Positions 28,187-37,647 of a stretch of DNA of 64,000 nt are shown here, piece by piece. The stretch's first letter is position 1; each line of letters begins with the position of its first letter. Under the pieces are notes generated by a model that worked only from the letters and a program-made list of their open reading frames with translations, was not told the DNA's origin and did not search any database. The DNA is from Polyangiaceae bacterium. Lineage in GTDB: Bacteria > Myxococcota_A > Polyangia > Polyangiales > Polyangiaceae. Both the position numbers and the translations under genes were made by a program. The stretch is from assembly GCA_016712345.1 (NCBI GenBank), contig JADJRH010000011.1:806001-870000 (forward strand), read 5' to 3'.

Positions 28187-29509
28187 ATGCAGCACCTTCG
28201 ATTCGCTTCGGTTGTTTTCATTTGTGTGGGTTCTCTCGCAGCCTGCGGACCTGACTCATCCGGTACGGGTGGCACGGGAGGAAACGGGGGAAGCGGCGGC
28301 AACGGTGGATCCTCCGGGTCAAGTACGGGAGGAATGGGCGGCGGCTCTGGGTCAACTTCCACGTCGACCACGGGCGGTGAGGGTGGAACATTCGCGGCCG
28401 ACTCCGACGGCGACGGTTTGCCCGACGACACCGAAGGTAAAGATGCACCCGGTGGACCTCTCGATTCAGACTCCGACGGCACTCCCGACTATCTGGATAC
28501 CGACAGCGACAACGATGGCATGAGCGACGGGGAAGAAGCGTCGGGTGACGCCGACGGTGACGGCATTCCCGACAAGGTCGACCCCATCAACAGCGCACCT
28601 CCCAATCCAATCACTCTCAAGCCCATCACAACGCCGTTTAATCAACCCATCGGTATCGATTTTCATGAGCCCACGAAGAGCGTGGTTTTGTCCGCCAACT
28701 ACCCAACCGGTCTACCCGTCAACTTTGAACGCATTGAAATGGATGGTACGCACCAGCCATTTTCAAACATCAGCGGGCTCACCGATGAAATCAAAATTGC
28801 CACGGTTCGCCCCGGAAACATGGGTGGGTTTGAAACGGGCACCCTCTTTGTCGGAAACGGTAACGATGGGGAGATCGTCAAGATCAGCCCCGATGGTGCC
28901 ACGGTGGTAAACCCGTGGGTCTCGGTTCCGGGTGACGGCAACGGCTTGTTTCGCGGCTCGCTTTACGTGGACAACACAGGCATTTACGGCGGTGACCTGA
29001 TTGCCGTCACAACTGTGGGTCAAGTCTGGCGCATCACTTCTGCGGCGGAGCCCACCTTGATTGCGTCGATTGGTGTACACCTCGAAGGGCTGGCAGTGGT
29101 GCCCGATGCGCCGGCCAGGTATGGTCCACTTTCTGGTAAGATCATCGCCGGAGCGGAGGCGGAAGGGCTCATGCACGCATTTGACATGACAGGTCTTGTG
29201 GGGTCGTATTCGCTGGGGGTTGCTGTGGAGGATATCGACTTCGTTCACAAGAAAGAAAACTTCTTTGGTATCAACTACGGCACAAGTCAGCTTCTTGGGG
29301 CGTCCGCTTCCGACTTCACAAATATGGTCGGTGACCTGGTGCTCGCGCAGGAGTCTCCCGTTGGGTCAAGTTTGTTTCGACTCTATTGGGATGGTATGGC
29401 CCTCAGCGCGCAGCCCATTCCACTCACCGCCGAGTCGTTTATTCCAGGTCAATGGGAACACGTGACGTTTGCCGGCGCCGGTATTCAAGAAATTCCGGTG
29501 CCTGAATGA
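28187..29509 (+). CDS. Exported lipoprotein with TSP3-like calcium-binding repeats
   Basis: ATG 28187 gives 440 residues with a lipobox (VGSLAACGPD). A long Gly/Ser/Thr linker leads to thrombospondin type 3-like Asp repeats (DSDGDGLPDDTEG, DSDSDGTPDYLDTDSDNDGM, DADGDGIPDKVDP), which bind calcium. The remaining 300 residues have beta-propeller-like texture (IGIDFHEPTKSVVLS; LFVGNGNDGEIVKISPDG; GLMHAFDMTG). The function is unknown. The upstream in-frame start at 28112 has no signal sequence. It overlaps the next gene by 4 bp. Confidence 0.85.
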   Translation: MQHLRFASVVFICVGSLAACGPDSSGTGGTGGNGGSGGNGGSSGSSTGGMGGGSGSTSTSTTGGEGGTFAADSDGDGLPDDTEGKDAPGGPLDSDSDGTPDYLDTDSDNDGMSDGEEASGDADGDGIPDKVDPINSAPPNPITLKPITTPFNQPIGIDFHEPTKSVVLSANYPTGLPVNFERIEMDGTHQPFSNISGLTDEIKIATVRPGNMGGFETGTLFVGNGNDGEIVKISPDGATVVNPWVSVPGDGNGLFRGSLYVDNTGIYGGDLIAVTTVGQVWRITSAAEPTLIASIGVHLEGLAVVPDAPARYGPLSGKIIAGAEAEGLMHAFDMTGLVGSYSLGVAVEDIDFVHKKENFFGINYGTSQLLGASASDFTNMVGDLVLAQESPVGSSLFRLYWDGMALSAQPIPLTAESFIPGQWEHVTFAGAGIQEIPVPE

Positions 29510-29808
29510 GCGCGCGGTACCTTGTTGTTTTGGCGGGATTCGGACTGGTTTTAGGCCTGACTGCGGTGGCGTGTCACCCGCCGGCAGATGTAGTGGTTGC
29601 CTGCGACGAGGCGGCGGAATGGTGTCTCCCTTGTACGTCCGACGCGGACTGCGGCTTTACAGGAAACAACTGCACTTCCACCGTGTATTGCGCGCATCGG
29701 GATGCGCCAATTGCCGTGATTGATATTGGTTGCAGCGACGAGACTACCTACTCTTGGCCGGACGATTCAGAGTGCACATGCAACGGCACTTGTGTGTACA
29801 CACCGTAG
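29506..29808 (+). CDS. Small Cys-rich lipoprotein
   Basis: A 100-residue product starts ATG 29506 inside the previous gene's stop (ATGA). The signal ends in LGLTAVACHPP, a lipobox. Cysteines are numerous (about 10; C-x2-C-x5-C at CLPCTSDADC), and the spacing suggests disulfide-stabilised extracellular structure. The DADCGFTGNNC piece resembles the Cys-rich knots seen in other secreted Myxococcota proteins. No further function can be assigned. Confidence 0.8.
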   Translation: MSARYLVVLAGFGLVLGLTAVACHPPADVVVACDEAAEWCLPCTSDADCGFTGNNCTSTVYCAHRDAPIAVIDIGCSDETTYSWPDDSECTCNGTCVYTP

Positions 29809-29809
29809 T

Positions 29810-30364
29810 TTATCCGCTTTTGCCGACCAAAGACCGCACATCAATGTCAAGGTTTTCTGTCTCGGCCACTTCATCCATGGCCTTGCGAACCTTACCAATG
29901 GTCACACCCGAGGGAATATCAATTCGAGCTTCCATTCGGAAAAGGGGTGAACCGGTTACCGGCGCTTCATACGCCGTTGTTTCGAGCGAAACAATGTTTA
30001 CCCCAACGCGGCTGAGCGCTCTCGATACAGCTCGAACAATCCCTTCTTGATCGAGCGCCTCGGCGGTGACCAAACAAGGGATGGTTGCGGCGCGCCGATG
30101 ATGTTCGGGGCTTTTTGTACGCCGCGAGGTAAAGTGCAACCCCGACCGTTCGCCGATGGACGGCAGATCGCGTTCGAGCTTGGCCACCTCTTCGGATGTG
30201 CCGGAGATGAGGAGCAGCATGCCAAACTCGGCGCCCAACACCGCCATCCGACTGTCTTCGATGTTTCCTCCCCGCTCGCTCACATACTCGGTTACTTCCG
30301 CCACCAAACCCGGCCGGTCGGGACCGAGGCCGGAGAGCACGAGGAAATGTTCACTTGTCGTCAT
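29810..30364 (-). CDS. ACT-domain protein, GcvR-like
   Basis: ATG 30364 gives 184 residues with two ACT domains in tandem: FLVLSGLGPDRPGLVAEVTEYV and LVTAEALDQEGIVRAVSRAL. The pattern DRPGLVAEVTE...GGNIEDSRM is typical of the GcvR group of glycine-cleavage-system repressors and related amino-acid sensors. There is no DNA-binding domain, so a regulatory role through partner protein or ligand binding is likely. It is convergent with the small Cys-rich lipoprotein (1-bp gap) and divergent from MscS. Confidence 0.88.
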   Translation of the reverse strand: MTTSEHFLVLSGLGPDRPGLVAEVTEYVSERGGNIEDSRMAVLGAEFGMLLLISGTSEEVAKLERDLPSIGERSGLHFTSRRTKSPEHHRRAATIPCLVTAEALDQEGIVRAVSRALSRVGVNIVSLETTAYEAPVTGSPLFRMEARIDIPSGVTIGKVRKAMDEVAETENLDIDVRSLVGKSG

Positions 30365-30599
30365 GAGGCCTGCCGCTATCACAACTGAGACAAGAAGGCA
30401 TCAGTCATGGGACGGCAGGCATCTGTTTTCGGGGCATCAATTGTGAATGTGCACGGGCGCTTGCCCGCCATTATCCCAAGCTTTTTGACTTCTGCGCCGG
30501 TTGGCCCGATCATAGCTTGTATTCGGGGAGGGGTAGTCTCCATCCGAGGATGGTGCGCTGCCCCCCCTCTTTGTGGCGCCAATCTCCGGGAGACGAAAC

Positions 30600-31475
30600 A
30601 TGGCAATGGGGTTTGAACATGGCCGCCTGTTTGCGCAGGCGGCGGTTACTGAAAAGGCGTTGGGCCTGTTGGAGCAGGCAAAAAAAGCGGCGGTCGAGTA
30701 TGCCGTTCCCATCGGAGGGAAGATCGTCGGTGCGATTGTTCTCTGGGTGGTGGGGCGAATTGTTATCGGCGTTATTCGGCGAGGTTTTGGGGCGGCGTTT
30801 GAAAGAAGGAAAATCGACGGAACGCTCGTTCGGTACCTCGATTCTGTCATGGGAGTTGTTCTCAACCTCCTCCTTGTTATCGCCATTCTGAGTTTGTTTG
30901 GGGTAGAAACAACGTCGTTTGCCGGCATTCTTGCCGCTGCCGGTGTTGCCATTGGTATGGCGTGGTCCGGCCTGCTTTCCAACTTTGCGGCCGGCGTTTT
31001 CATGATCATTTTGCAGCCGTTTAAGGTTGGCGACTACGTTGTCGCCGGCGGCGTTGAAGGCACGGTTAAAGAGATTGGCCTTTTTGCCACCTCCATTGAT
31101 ACACCTGACAACGTGAGAACGTTTGTTGGAAATGCTAAGATCTTCGGCGACACCGTCAGAAATTTTTCTACCAATCCCTACCGCCGCGTGGATATCAAAG
31201 CCCAGCTCGCCCACTCGGTTGATCCGCACGACGCCATCAAACGCCTACGCGCGCGTCTTTCTACCATCAAGAACGTTGTGAAAGAACCGGCGCCTTCAGT
31301 TGAAATTTTGGAGTTTACCTCGGCTGGGCCCGTGCTCGCCGTGCGACCTTCCTGCCATAACAGCCATTATTGGGATGTGTACTTTGCGACGAACGAAGCC
31401 ATTGTAAAAGAGTTCACCGATGCGGGTTACCCCGTTCCCGCCGAGAACCGACTCATTCGTCAACAAGCTGCTTAA
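30600..31475 (+). CDS. MscS-family mechanosensitive channel
   Basis: ATG 30600 is preceded by GGGAG at good spacing (291 residues). The product has an N-terminal amphipathic segment, two TM helices (KIVGAIVLWVVGRIVIGVI; VVLNLLLVIAILSLFG), the pore-lining TM3 with the MscS pattern (GVAIGMAWSGLLSNFAAGV), then the beta domain (FKVGDYVVAGGVEGTVKEIG) and a C-terminal alpha/beta domain. The length equals E. coli MscS (286 residues). It would release solutes on hypo-osmotic shock. Confidence 0.95.
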   Translation: MAMGFEHGRLFAQAAVTEKALGLLEQAKKAAVEYAVPIGGKIVGAIVLWVVGRIVIGVIRRGFGAAFERRKIDGTLVRYLDSVMGVVLNLLLVIAILSLFGVETTSFAGILAAAGVAIGMAWSGLLSNFAAGVFMIILQPFKVGDYVVAGGVEGTVKEIGLFATSIDTPDNVRTFVGNAKIFGDTVRNFSTNPYRRVDIKAQLAHSVDPHDAIKRLRARLSTIKNVVKEPAPSVEILEFTSAGPVLAVRPSCHNSHYWDVYFATNEAIVKEFTDAGYPVPAENRLIRQQAA

Positions 31476-31476
31476 C

Positions 31477-32754
31477 CTACCCAGGGAAGGGTAGGTCGAG
31501 CGCTGTGTACACATCACGCTCCAATTCCAACAAAGCCTCATCTCCCAGGCCCGGCGGCGCAAACAACTCCAAGTGGAGTTGACCGCGAAAGCCGAATGCC
31601 ACAATGGCAGGAGCCGGAACGCCGATCATGTTGGGCCCGTAAACGCGCACGTCTTCAATGTCGTCTGCAAGCGGGCCCAAACCGCTGTCAACCTTGCCCA
31701 CGTTTGTAAAGATGAGCCCGCGCCGGAGAGGCATATCGACGGCGAGCGGATGAACCGTGGGGAGAAGCGCTCGCACGAGCGCGTGAGGCGCGAGGTTGAC
31801 GAGGTAAGATGGCAACAGAACAAACGCGGGCCCCACAAGGCTGTTGCGCTGCTTTTGGGTGAGCGGCCGAACCGTCCTCGCGGCCGTGGGTAGATCGCCC
31901 AATGCGCTCTGCGGAATGACAGCGCTCAAGATGCTGGAAGCGTTGGTTGCGGACAAATGGGGAGATCGCGAAAACCTCCTCAAGTCCATTGTATAATGGA
32001 CCGCAACATCTCCCGAATGCGCTCGCCGAGCCCCCGCGCGCGCAACCGCCGCCAAGAGCAAGTCATTCACGGTCACGCCCCCGCCGCATTTGGCTTTTAG
32101 CTTTTCGAGAGTTTCGGAGCTGAACACCAAATGGCGGACCGCCGGTTCGAGCGAGCCGCCCGATGGGTAGGGTTGTTTTCGGCGCGCTGAACGGTACACA
32201 CGAAGAGGTTGAAAAAGAACATGGAGAGTGTCCCGCACAAGCATGGGTAGATGGAAGATCTGAAGCCCGCTCAGCGCCCGCCCCAAATCGCGCCGTGTTT
32301 CCACGGGAAAGCGAGGCGACTTGCCGTATAAGTAGGAAGCGAACACGTGCCCGACCGCCGCCATTCCAGCGCCGTCGACAGCCAAATGGGACAAGCTCAC
32401 GATAAACCGCGACCGATCTCCCATCTGAAACTGAACAATTCGCACAGGTCTTTCAACTGTGGGGTCGAGCGGCTTTTTCGTCCAAAAGAGGGTTTCGGTC
32501 TCGACATTGTCGGACTTGGAAAAATGGAAGGCGTTGGAAATGGGGCCTTTGGCAACCACCCAGCGATCCCTGAAAAATCGCGGTTCGTAAATGCACCCGA
32601 GCACCGGAAAATGGGTGATGGTTGCTGCGAGAGCTGCGGCCACATCTTCGGGCGCAAACGTTCGCCGAACGTCTACGACTGTGTGTACGCCCAGGTCACC
32701 GTAGCGTTTAAACGAGCCGAAGAGTCCGACATCGATCGGTTCCGCGCGCGGCAT
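31477..32754 (-). CDS. Condensation-like acyltransferase with HxxxDG motif
   Basis: The 425-residue product carries SHLAVDGAGM, i.e. the H-x3-D-G catalytic motif of CoA-dependent acyltransferases, at about residue 122. The order, with an alpha/beta N-terminal half and a DVAVHYTMDLRR, ...LPSYLVNLAPHAL, ...RRGLIFTNVGKVDSGLGP C-terminal half, resembles condensation domains and PapA/WS-DGAT-like enzymes. Wax-ester or lipid acyl transfer is plausible, but substrate-determining residues are not known to me. It stands alone and is tightly convergent with MscS (1-bp gap). Confidence 0.7.
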   Translation of the reverse strand: MPRAEPIDVGLFGSFKRYGDLGVHTVVDVRRTFAPEDVAAALAATITHFPVLGCIYEPRFFRDRWVVAKGPISNAFHFSKSDNVETETLFWTKKPLDPTVERPVRIVQFQMGDRSRFIVSLSHLAVDGAGMAAVGHVFASYLYGKSPRFPVETRRDLGRALSGLQIFHLPMLVRDTLHVLFQPLRVYRSARRKQPYPSGGSLEPAVRHLVFSSETLEKLKAKCGGGVTVNDLLLAAVARAGARRAHSGDVAVHYTMDLRRFSRSPHLSATNASSILSAVIPQSALGDLPTAARTVRPLTQKQRNSLVGPAFVLLPSYLVNLAPHALVRALLPTVHPLAVDMPLRRGLIFTNVGKVDSGLGPLADDIEDVRVYGPNMIGVPAPAIVAFGFRGQLHLELFAPPGLGDEALLELERDVYTALDLPFPG

Positions 32755-32826
32755 GCGTCAATCGTTATCACTGTCTGCGCGCCGGAGATACAGCCCGGAC
32801 GCTTCGCGCACATTTTATAAAAAGGT

Positions 32827-34722
32827 GTGCAGCTTTGCCGTGGACTACCGATGCGGCTTTACGTTACCGTCGGGGCGGTTTCGCGGGCGCAACGCGGCCG
32901 CGGTCAGTTCGAAACAAGAACCTCGTACGAAAAAACCGTGCCCCCCACCAACGTCAACAATCCAAGCTATTTTCACAAGGTGGTCGATTGCCAGTGGGCG
33001 TGCCCGGCACACACAAATGTGCCCGAGTACATCCGACTCATCGCCCAGGGCTGCTTCACCGAAGCGTACATGCTCAACCGAAAGTCAAATGTATTTCCCG
33101 GAATTTTGGGGCGTACATGTGACAGGCCGTGTGAACCGGCGTGCCGTCGCGGCAGGGTTGAAGAAAAACCCGTGGCTATTTGCCGATTGAAACGCGTGGC
33201 CGCGGATCATCGCGACGATGACATCAAACCCCTTCTACCGCGCGTACCTGAAAAGAAAAACGGTAAACGCATTGCGTGTATCGGCGCGGGGCCGGCGTCG
33301 TTGACGGTGGCAAATGACCTCATGCCACTTGGGTACGAGGTGACCATTTTTGAAAAGCTGGCTGTGCCCGGCGGGCTCATGCGGTCCAACATCCCATCGT
33401 TTCGTTTGCCTCAGCGCGTGCTCGACGACGAGATTGGGATGATCTTGGATATGGGGGTAGATATCCGGTATAATAGCCCAATTTCGAGCATGAAAGCCCT
33501 GCTTGACGAGGGCGGGTTTGATGCCGTGTTTGTTGGGAGCGGTGCCCCAAAAGGAAAAGACCTTGAAATTCCGGGGCGCCACGACAGCGATAAAATTTAT
33601 ATCGGCATTGACTGGCTCACTTCCGTTGCGTTTGGGCACATCACCGAGATTGAAGAACGTGTACTCATTATCGGTGTTGGAAACACCGCAATGGACTGCT
33701 GCCGCACATCGGCCCGTTTAGGTGGAAAAGACATCAAAGTCATGGCTCGCAGGCCCCGCGCTTATTTCAAAGCGAGCCCGTGGGAACTTGAGGATGCTGA
33801 GGAAGAAAACGTTCAGATCGTTATCAACCACGCGCCCAAGTCGTTCGTCATTGAAGACGGCAAACTCAAAGGGATGATGTTTGACCGCCTGGAGTGGAAT
33901 GGTGATGCCACCAAATCTACCCTGATCGATACAGTGTTTATCCCCGCCGACGCGGTGATCTTGGCCATTGGTCAAGAAGGCGCGTTTCCGTGGATTGAGC
34001 GCGACATCGGTATTGAATTTGACAAGTGGGGTATGGCGAAGGTCGACAAGAAAACCTTCATGTGTACTCGTCCCGGCGTGTTTTTCGGCGGTGACGCCGC
34101 GTGGGGCCCTGAAAATATCATCTGGGCTGTGGAGCACGGTCACCAGGCTGCAATCTCCATCGACGCGTATTGTCAGGGTGCGTCCCTGACAGAACGTCCC
34201 CCTGAAGGGATGAATCTGCTGTCCACCAAAATGGGCATTCATGAGTGGGCGTACAGCAACGATTACAACGTGGCACGCCGACAAAAAATGGTCCACGTTG
34301 ACCTCGCTGAACGCTTCAAACAAATGAACATTGAGGTAGAAACGGGGTTTACGCCGGAGCAAACAGCGCGGGAAGTGGAGCGTTGTCTCAACTGCGACGT
34401 TCAAACCGTTTTCAGCACCAAAAAGTGTATAGAGTGCGACGCTTGTATCGATATCTGCCCGGTGCTCTGCTTAACCATTACAAAAGACGGCGAAGAAAGT
34501 GATCTTCGCACCCGCCTCAGCGCGCCTGCCAAAAATCTGAAGCAGGCGATTTACACATCGGAGGCGTTGCCTCAGACCGGGCGTGTCATGGTCAAGGACG
34601 AAGACCTTTGTGTACACTGCGGGCTTTGCGCCGAGCGCTGTCCGACAGCCGCTTGGGATATGCAAAAGTTTGACCTGTTAAAGCCCTATGCCGGAACGCC
34701 CGCGTGTGAGGTGAAGCCGTGA
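32827..34722 (+). CDS. Flavoprotein/4Fe-4S subunit of 2-oxoacid:NADP oxidoreductase (KorC-like)
   Basis: The 631-residue product resembles a glutamate-synthase small subunit fused to a ferredoxin. An N-terminal Cys cluster (CQWACPAHTNVPEY ... CDRPCEPACRRG) precedes FAD-binding (GKRIACIGAGPASLTVA) and NADPH-binding (EERVLIIGVGNTAMDCC) motifs. It ends with two 4Fe-4S motifs, CIECDACIDICP and CVHCGLCAERCP. Alongside the next two genes it matches the three-subunit 2-oxoglutarate:NADP+ oxidoreductase described in Azoarcus evansii (from memory). The start is uncertain: GTG 32827 is the longest; GTG 32938 (PPTNVNNPSYFHKV) fits family N-termini better. It overlaps the following gene by 4 bp. Confidence 0.88.
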   Translation: MQLCRGLPMRLYVTVGAVSRAQRGRGQFETRTSYEKTVPPTNVNNPSYFHKVVDCQWACPAHTNVPEYIRLIAQGCFTEAYMLNRKSNVFPGILGRTCDRPCEPACRRGRVEEKPVAICRLKRVAADHRDDDIKPLLPRVPEKKNGKRIACIGAGPASLTVANDLMPLGYEVTIFEKLAVPGGLMRSNIPSFRLPQRVLDDEIGMILDMGVDIRYNSPISSMKALLDEGGFDAVFVGSGAPKGKDLEIPGRHDSDKIYIGIDWLTSVAFGHITEIEERVLIIGVGNTAMDCCRTSARLGGKDIKVMARRPRAYFKASPWELEDAEEENVQIVINHAPKSFVIEDGKLKGMMFDRLEWNGDATKSTLIDTVFIPADAVILAIGQEGAFPWIERDIGIEFDKWGMAKVDKKTFMCTRPGVFFGGDAAWGPENIIWAVEHGHQAAISIDAYCQGASLTERPPEGMNLLSTKMGIHEWAYSNDYNVARRQKMVHVDLAERFKQMNIEVETGFTPEQTAREVERCLNCDVQTVFSTKKCIECDACIDICPVLCLTITKDGEESDLRTRLSAPAKNLKQAIYTSEALPQTGRVMVKDEDLCVHCGLCAERCPTAAWDMQKFDLLKPYAGTPACEVKP

Positions 34723-36545
34723 CGAGTGAGCAGAAACCTGAAGTTCGTATCAACGACTTCGCCTTTAAGCTGGCCAACGTAAACGGTACCGGGTCGGCCA
34801 GCGCCAACGGCCTCTTAATGCAGGCCATCTTTCGAATGGGCATTCCCGTTTCGGGGAAAAACCTATTCCCGTCAAACATTCAGGGTCTACCCACGTGGTA
34901 TGAAGTTCGGGTAAACAAACTGGGGCGCACGGCGCGCACAAGCGAATATGACCTCATGGTCATGATGAACGCCGAAACGTACGCCGCCGACATTCGGGAA
35001 GTGCGGAGCGGTGGGTATATTCTATATGACTCAACGTGGCCGCTCAACAAGGCGCTTGAGCGGGAAGGTGTACACTTTATCGGTGTGCCGCTTGCGCGCA
35101 TGTGCGCTGAAACGTTCGCCGACCCGCGCGAACGCACGCTCATGAAAAACATCATTTACGTGGGCGTTTTGGCGGCTCTTCTTCACATTGATATGGATGT
35201 CGTCAAGGGCATGCTTGAAGAGAAATTCAAGAAAAAGCCGGCCCTGATGCAGTCTAACCAAAAGGCCATTTGGCTTGGGTATGACTACGCCATCAAAAAT
35301 TTGGAGCATCCACTGCCGTTTCGTCTGGAGAAAATGGATGCCACCAAAGACTGCATTCTGATCGACGGAAACACGGCCACGGCGCTCGGTGCTGTGTACG
35401 CAGGCGCCACGGTTGCAGGCTGGTATCCAATCACACCGTCCACCAGCGTTCTCGACGCCTTTAAGGTGTTTTGTGAGCGCTACAGGGTAGACAAAGAAAC
35501 GGGTAAGAAAAAGTTCTGTATCATTCAGGCGGAGGATGAACTCGGCGCCGTGGGTATGGTGATTGGCGCGGGTTGGGCCGGTGCGAGAGCGTTTACCTCC
35601 ACCTCCGGGCCGGGAATTTCGCTCATGAGCGAGCTTGTGGGCCTGGCCTATTATGCAGAAATTCCAGCTGTGATTGTAGACGTGCAACGGGTAGGACCGT
35701 CCACCGGTATGCCCACGCGCACCCAGCAGGGCGACATTATGATGTGCGCCTACAACTCGCACGGCGACACCAAACACATTTGTCTCTACCCTGCCAATCC
35801 CGAAGAGTGTTTTGCCTTTTCGGTGAAGTCGTTTGACCTCGCGGAGCGCTTTCAAACACCTGTCTTTATGTTAACCGACCTGGACATTGGCATGAATGAC
35901 TGGGTTGTGCCGCGCTTCAAGTGGGATGACAATTATAAACCCGATCGGGGTAGAGTTCTCACTCGCGAAGAGATTGAAGCGCTGCCGGTTTATTATCGAT
36001 ATTCACCCGCGGATGAGCTGGGTGTGGCAGCGCGCACCTTGCCGGGAACCCATCCCAAAGGCGCGTTTTTTACTCGTGGGTCGGGGCACAACAAGTTGGG
36101 TGGGTACACTGAAGTGCCCGCTCAATACATGGAAGTGGTTGACCGATTGGCCGAGAAACACAGGGCTTCACGCGACCATGTTCCCGCTCCAATTATCGAA
36201 AAGCGGCCGGGCTCAACGTTTGGTGTGTTAACGGTGGGCGGCTGTGATTTGGCATGTCGTGAAGCGCTCGCCCTGCTCGAAGAGCAGGGGTATAAAGGTG
36301 ACTTTTGCCGGGTGCGCGGCTTTCCGTTCAACGAAGAGGTGGAAACCTTTTTGGAAGAGCATAGTCAGGTGATTGTGGTGGAGCAAAACCGCGACGCGCA
36401 GCTTCGAGCGTTGCTTGTTCTCGAAACGCGCTGTCCAAAAGAAAAGCTCCAATCCATTCTCGCTTACGGTGGATTTCCGCTTCAGGCCAGTCAGGTCGTT
36501 GATGGGGTCCGGGCCAAAGTTCGCTTGAACAAGAAGGAAGGTTGA
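34719..36545 (+). CDS. 2-oxoacid:ferredoxin oxidoreductase, fused gamma-alpha subunit (KorA-like)
   Basis: The GTG at 34719 sits within the previous gene's stop (GTGA). The 608-residue product starts with the gamma domain (FKLANVNGTGSASANGLLMQA, then GVPLARMCAETF) and continues with the alpha pyrimidine-binding domain (ILIDGNTATALGAVYAGA, GWYPITPSTSVLD, EDELGAVGMVIGAGWAGARAFTSTSGPG). A C-terminal transketolase-like segment holds VGPSTGMPTRTQQGD. It forms the TPP enzyme with the beta subunit gene just downstream (3-bp gap). It would link 2-oxoglutarate (or another 2-oxoacid) oxidation to ferredoxin or, through the flavoprotein, NADP. The substrate is inferred, not demonstrated. Confidence 0.93.
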   Translation: MTSEQKPEVRINDFAFKLANVNGTGSASANGLLMQAIFRMGIPVSGKNLFPSNIQGLPTWYEVRVNKLGRTARTSEYDLMVMMNAETYAADIREVRSGGYILYDSTWPLNKALEREGVHFIGVPLARMCAETFADPRERTLMKNIIYVGVLAALLHIDMDVVKGMLEEKFKKKPALMQSNQKAIWLGYDYAIKNLEHPLPFRLEKMDATKDCILIDGNTATALGAVYAGATVAGWYPITPSTSVLDAFKVFCERYRVDKETGKKKFCIIQAEDELGAVGMVIGAGWAGARAFTSTSGPGISLMSELVGLAYYAEIPAVIVDVQRVGPSTGMPTRTQQGDIMMCAYNSHGDTKHICLYPANPEECFAFSVKSFDLAERFQTPVFMLTDLDIGMNDWVVPRFKWDDNYKPDRGRVLTREEIEALPVYYRYSPADELGVAARTLPGTHPKGAFFTRGSGHNKLGGYTEVPAQYMEVVDRLAEKHRASRDHVPAPIIEKRPGSTFGVLTVGGCDLACREALALLEEQGYKGDFCRVRGFPFNEEVETFLEEHSQVIVVEQNRDAQLRALLVLETRCPKEKLQSILAYGGFPLQASQVVDGVRAKVRLNKKEG

Positions 36546-36548
36546 CCC

Positions 36549-37604
36549 ATGAGCTACATCAGAAAACCGGCGGTCCGCCACCCTTCGCTCCAGCCCAACA
36601 AACTCGGCCTGACCGTTCGGGACTACGAAGGGGCGATGTCTACCCTCTGTGCGGGTTGTGGACATGACTCCATTACAGCCGCGATCATCCGCACGTTTTA
36701 TGAAATGGACATTCCACCCCACCGCGTTGCCAAACTGTCGGGGATTGGATGTTCTTCGAAGACGCCGACCTACTTTATTTCAGGTGCGCACGGGTTTAAC
36801 TCGGCGCACGGTCGCATGGCGGCGATCGCTTCAGGGGCCAACGCTGCCAATCGCGATCTCTGTTACATTGGTGTGAGCGGCGACGGTGACTCCCTCTCCA
36901 TTGGGCTTGGTCATTTGTGTCATGCCATTCGCCGTAACCTCCACATGCTCTACATTATCGAGAATAACGGGGTGTATGGGCTCACAAAAGGCCAATTTTC
37001 GGCCTCTACTGATATTGGCAGCAAGTCGAAAAAAGGGGAGGTTAACACCATGCCTCCTATTGACCCGGTGCTTGTGGCGATCAGTCAGGGTGCCTCCTTT
37101 GTGGCCCGCGGTTTTTCAGGCGACAAAGAACAACTTGTGCCGTTGCTCAAGACCGGCCTTCACCACAAGGGGTTTGCGCTTGTGGACGTGATCTCCCCGT
37201 GCGTGACGTTTAACGATCACGAGGGCTCCACCAAGAGTTATGTACACACGCGCAAACACGCTCTCCCCCTTTTGGAGAGCGATTTTGTGCCCATGGCCGA
37301 AGAAATTACCATTTCTTACCCTGAGGGTGAGGCTCGCACAGTGCGGCTTCACGACGGCAGTACAGTGCGCTTTCGAAAGGTCGCCAAAGACTATGACCCG
37401 ACGGATCGCAAAGCGGTGCTCGCCTATCTCGAAGAGCAACAACTGTCAGGTGAAATTCCAACAGGCCTTCTTTTTATCGACGAAGAAGCGGTTGAAATGC
37501 ACGAAGAAGCCAAGACCGTTGACGGTCCGCTCACGGATGTGCCGTTTAGTGACCTGTGTCCCGGAAGTGCGGCTCTCGAAAAGCTGATGTCCGCGTACCG
37601 CTGA
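36549..37604 (+). CDS. 2-oxoacid:ferredoxin oxidoreductase beta subunit (KorB-like)
   Basis: The 351-residue product has the TPP-binding core: LCAGCGHDSITAA, SGIGCSSKTPTYF, HGRMAAIASGANAAN, VSGDGDSLSIGLGH (Mg/TPP GDG motif) and NNGVYGLTKGQFSAST. Cys residues at C-x2-C fit the 4Fe-4S binding seen in beta subunits. It ends the operon after the gamma-alpha subunit and the flavoprotein, with 3-bp spacing. Confidence 0.93.
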   Translation: MSYIRKPAVRHPSLQPNKLGLTVRDYEGAMSTLCAGCGHDSITAAIIRTFYEMDIPPHRVAKLSGIGCSSKTPTYFISGAHGFNSAHGRMAAIASGANAANRDLCYIGVSGDGDSLSIGLGHLCHAIRRNLHMLYIIENNGVYGLTKGQFSASTDIGSKSKKGEVNTMPPIDPVLVAISQGASFVARGFSGDKEQLVPLLKTGLHHKGFALVDVISPCVTFNDHEGSTKSYVHTRKHALPLLESDFVPMAEEITISYPEGEARTVRLHDGSTVRFRKVAKDYDPTDRKAVLAYLEEQQLSGEIPTGLLFIDEEAVEMHEEAKTVDGPLTDVPFSDLCPGSAALEKLMSAYR

Positions 37605-37647
37605 GTCTCCCGTTCCATTTCATTCAGGTTCGCGGTATAGTCACCTT

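Noticed and set aside
30379..30606. Short ORFs between the ACT-domain gene and MscS on both strands
   Set aside because: No ribosome-binding site or recognisable product; they overlap the divergent promoter region.
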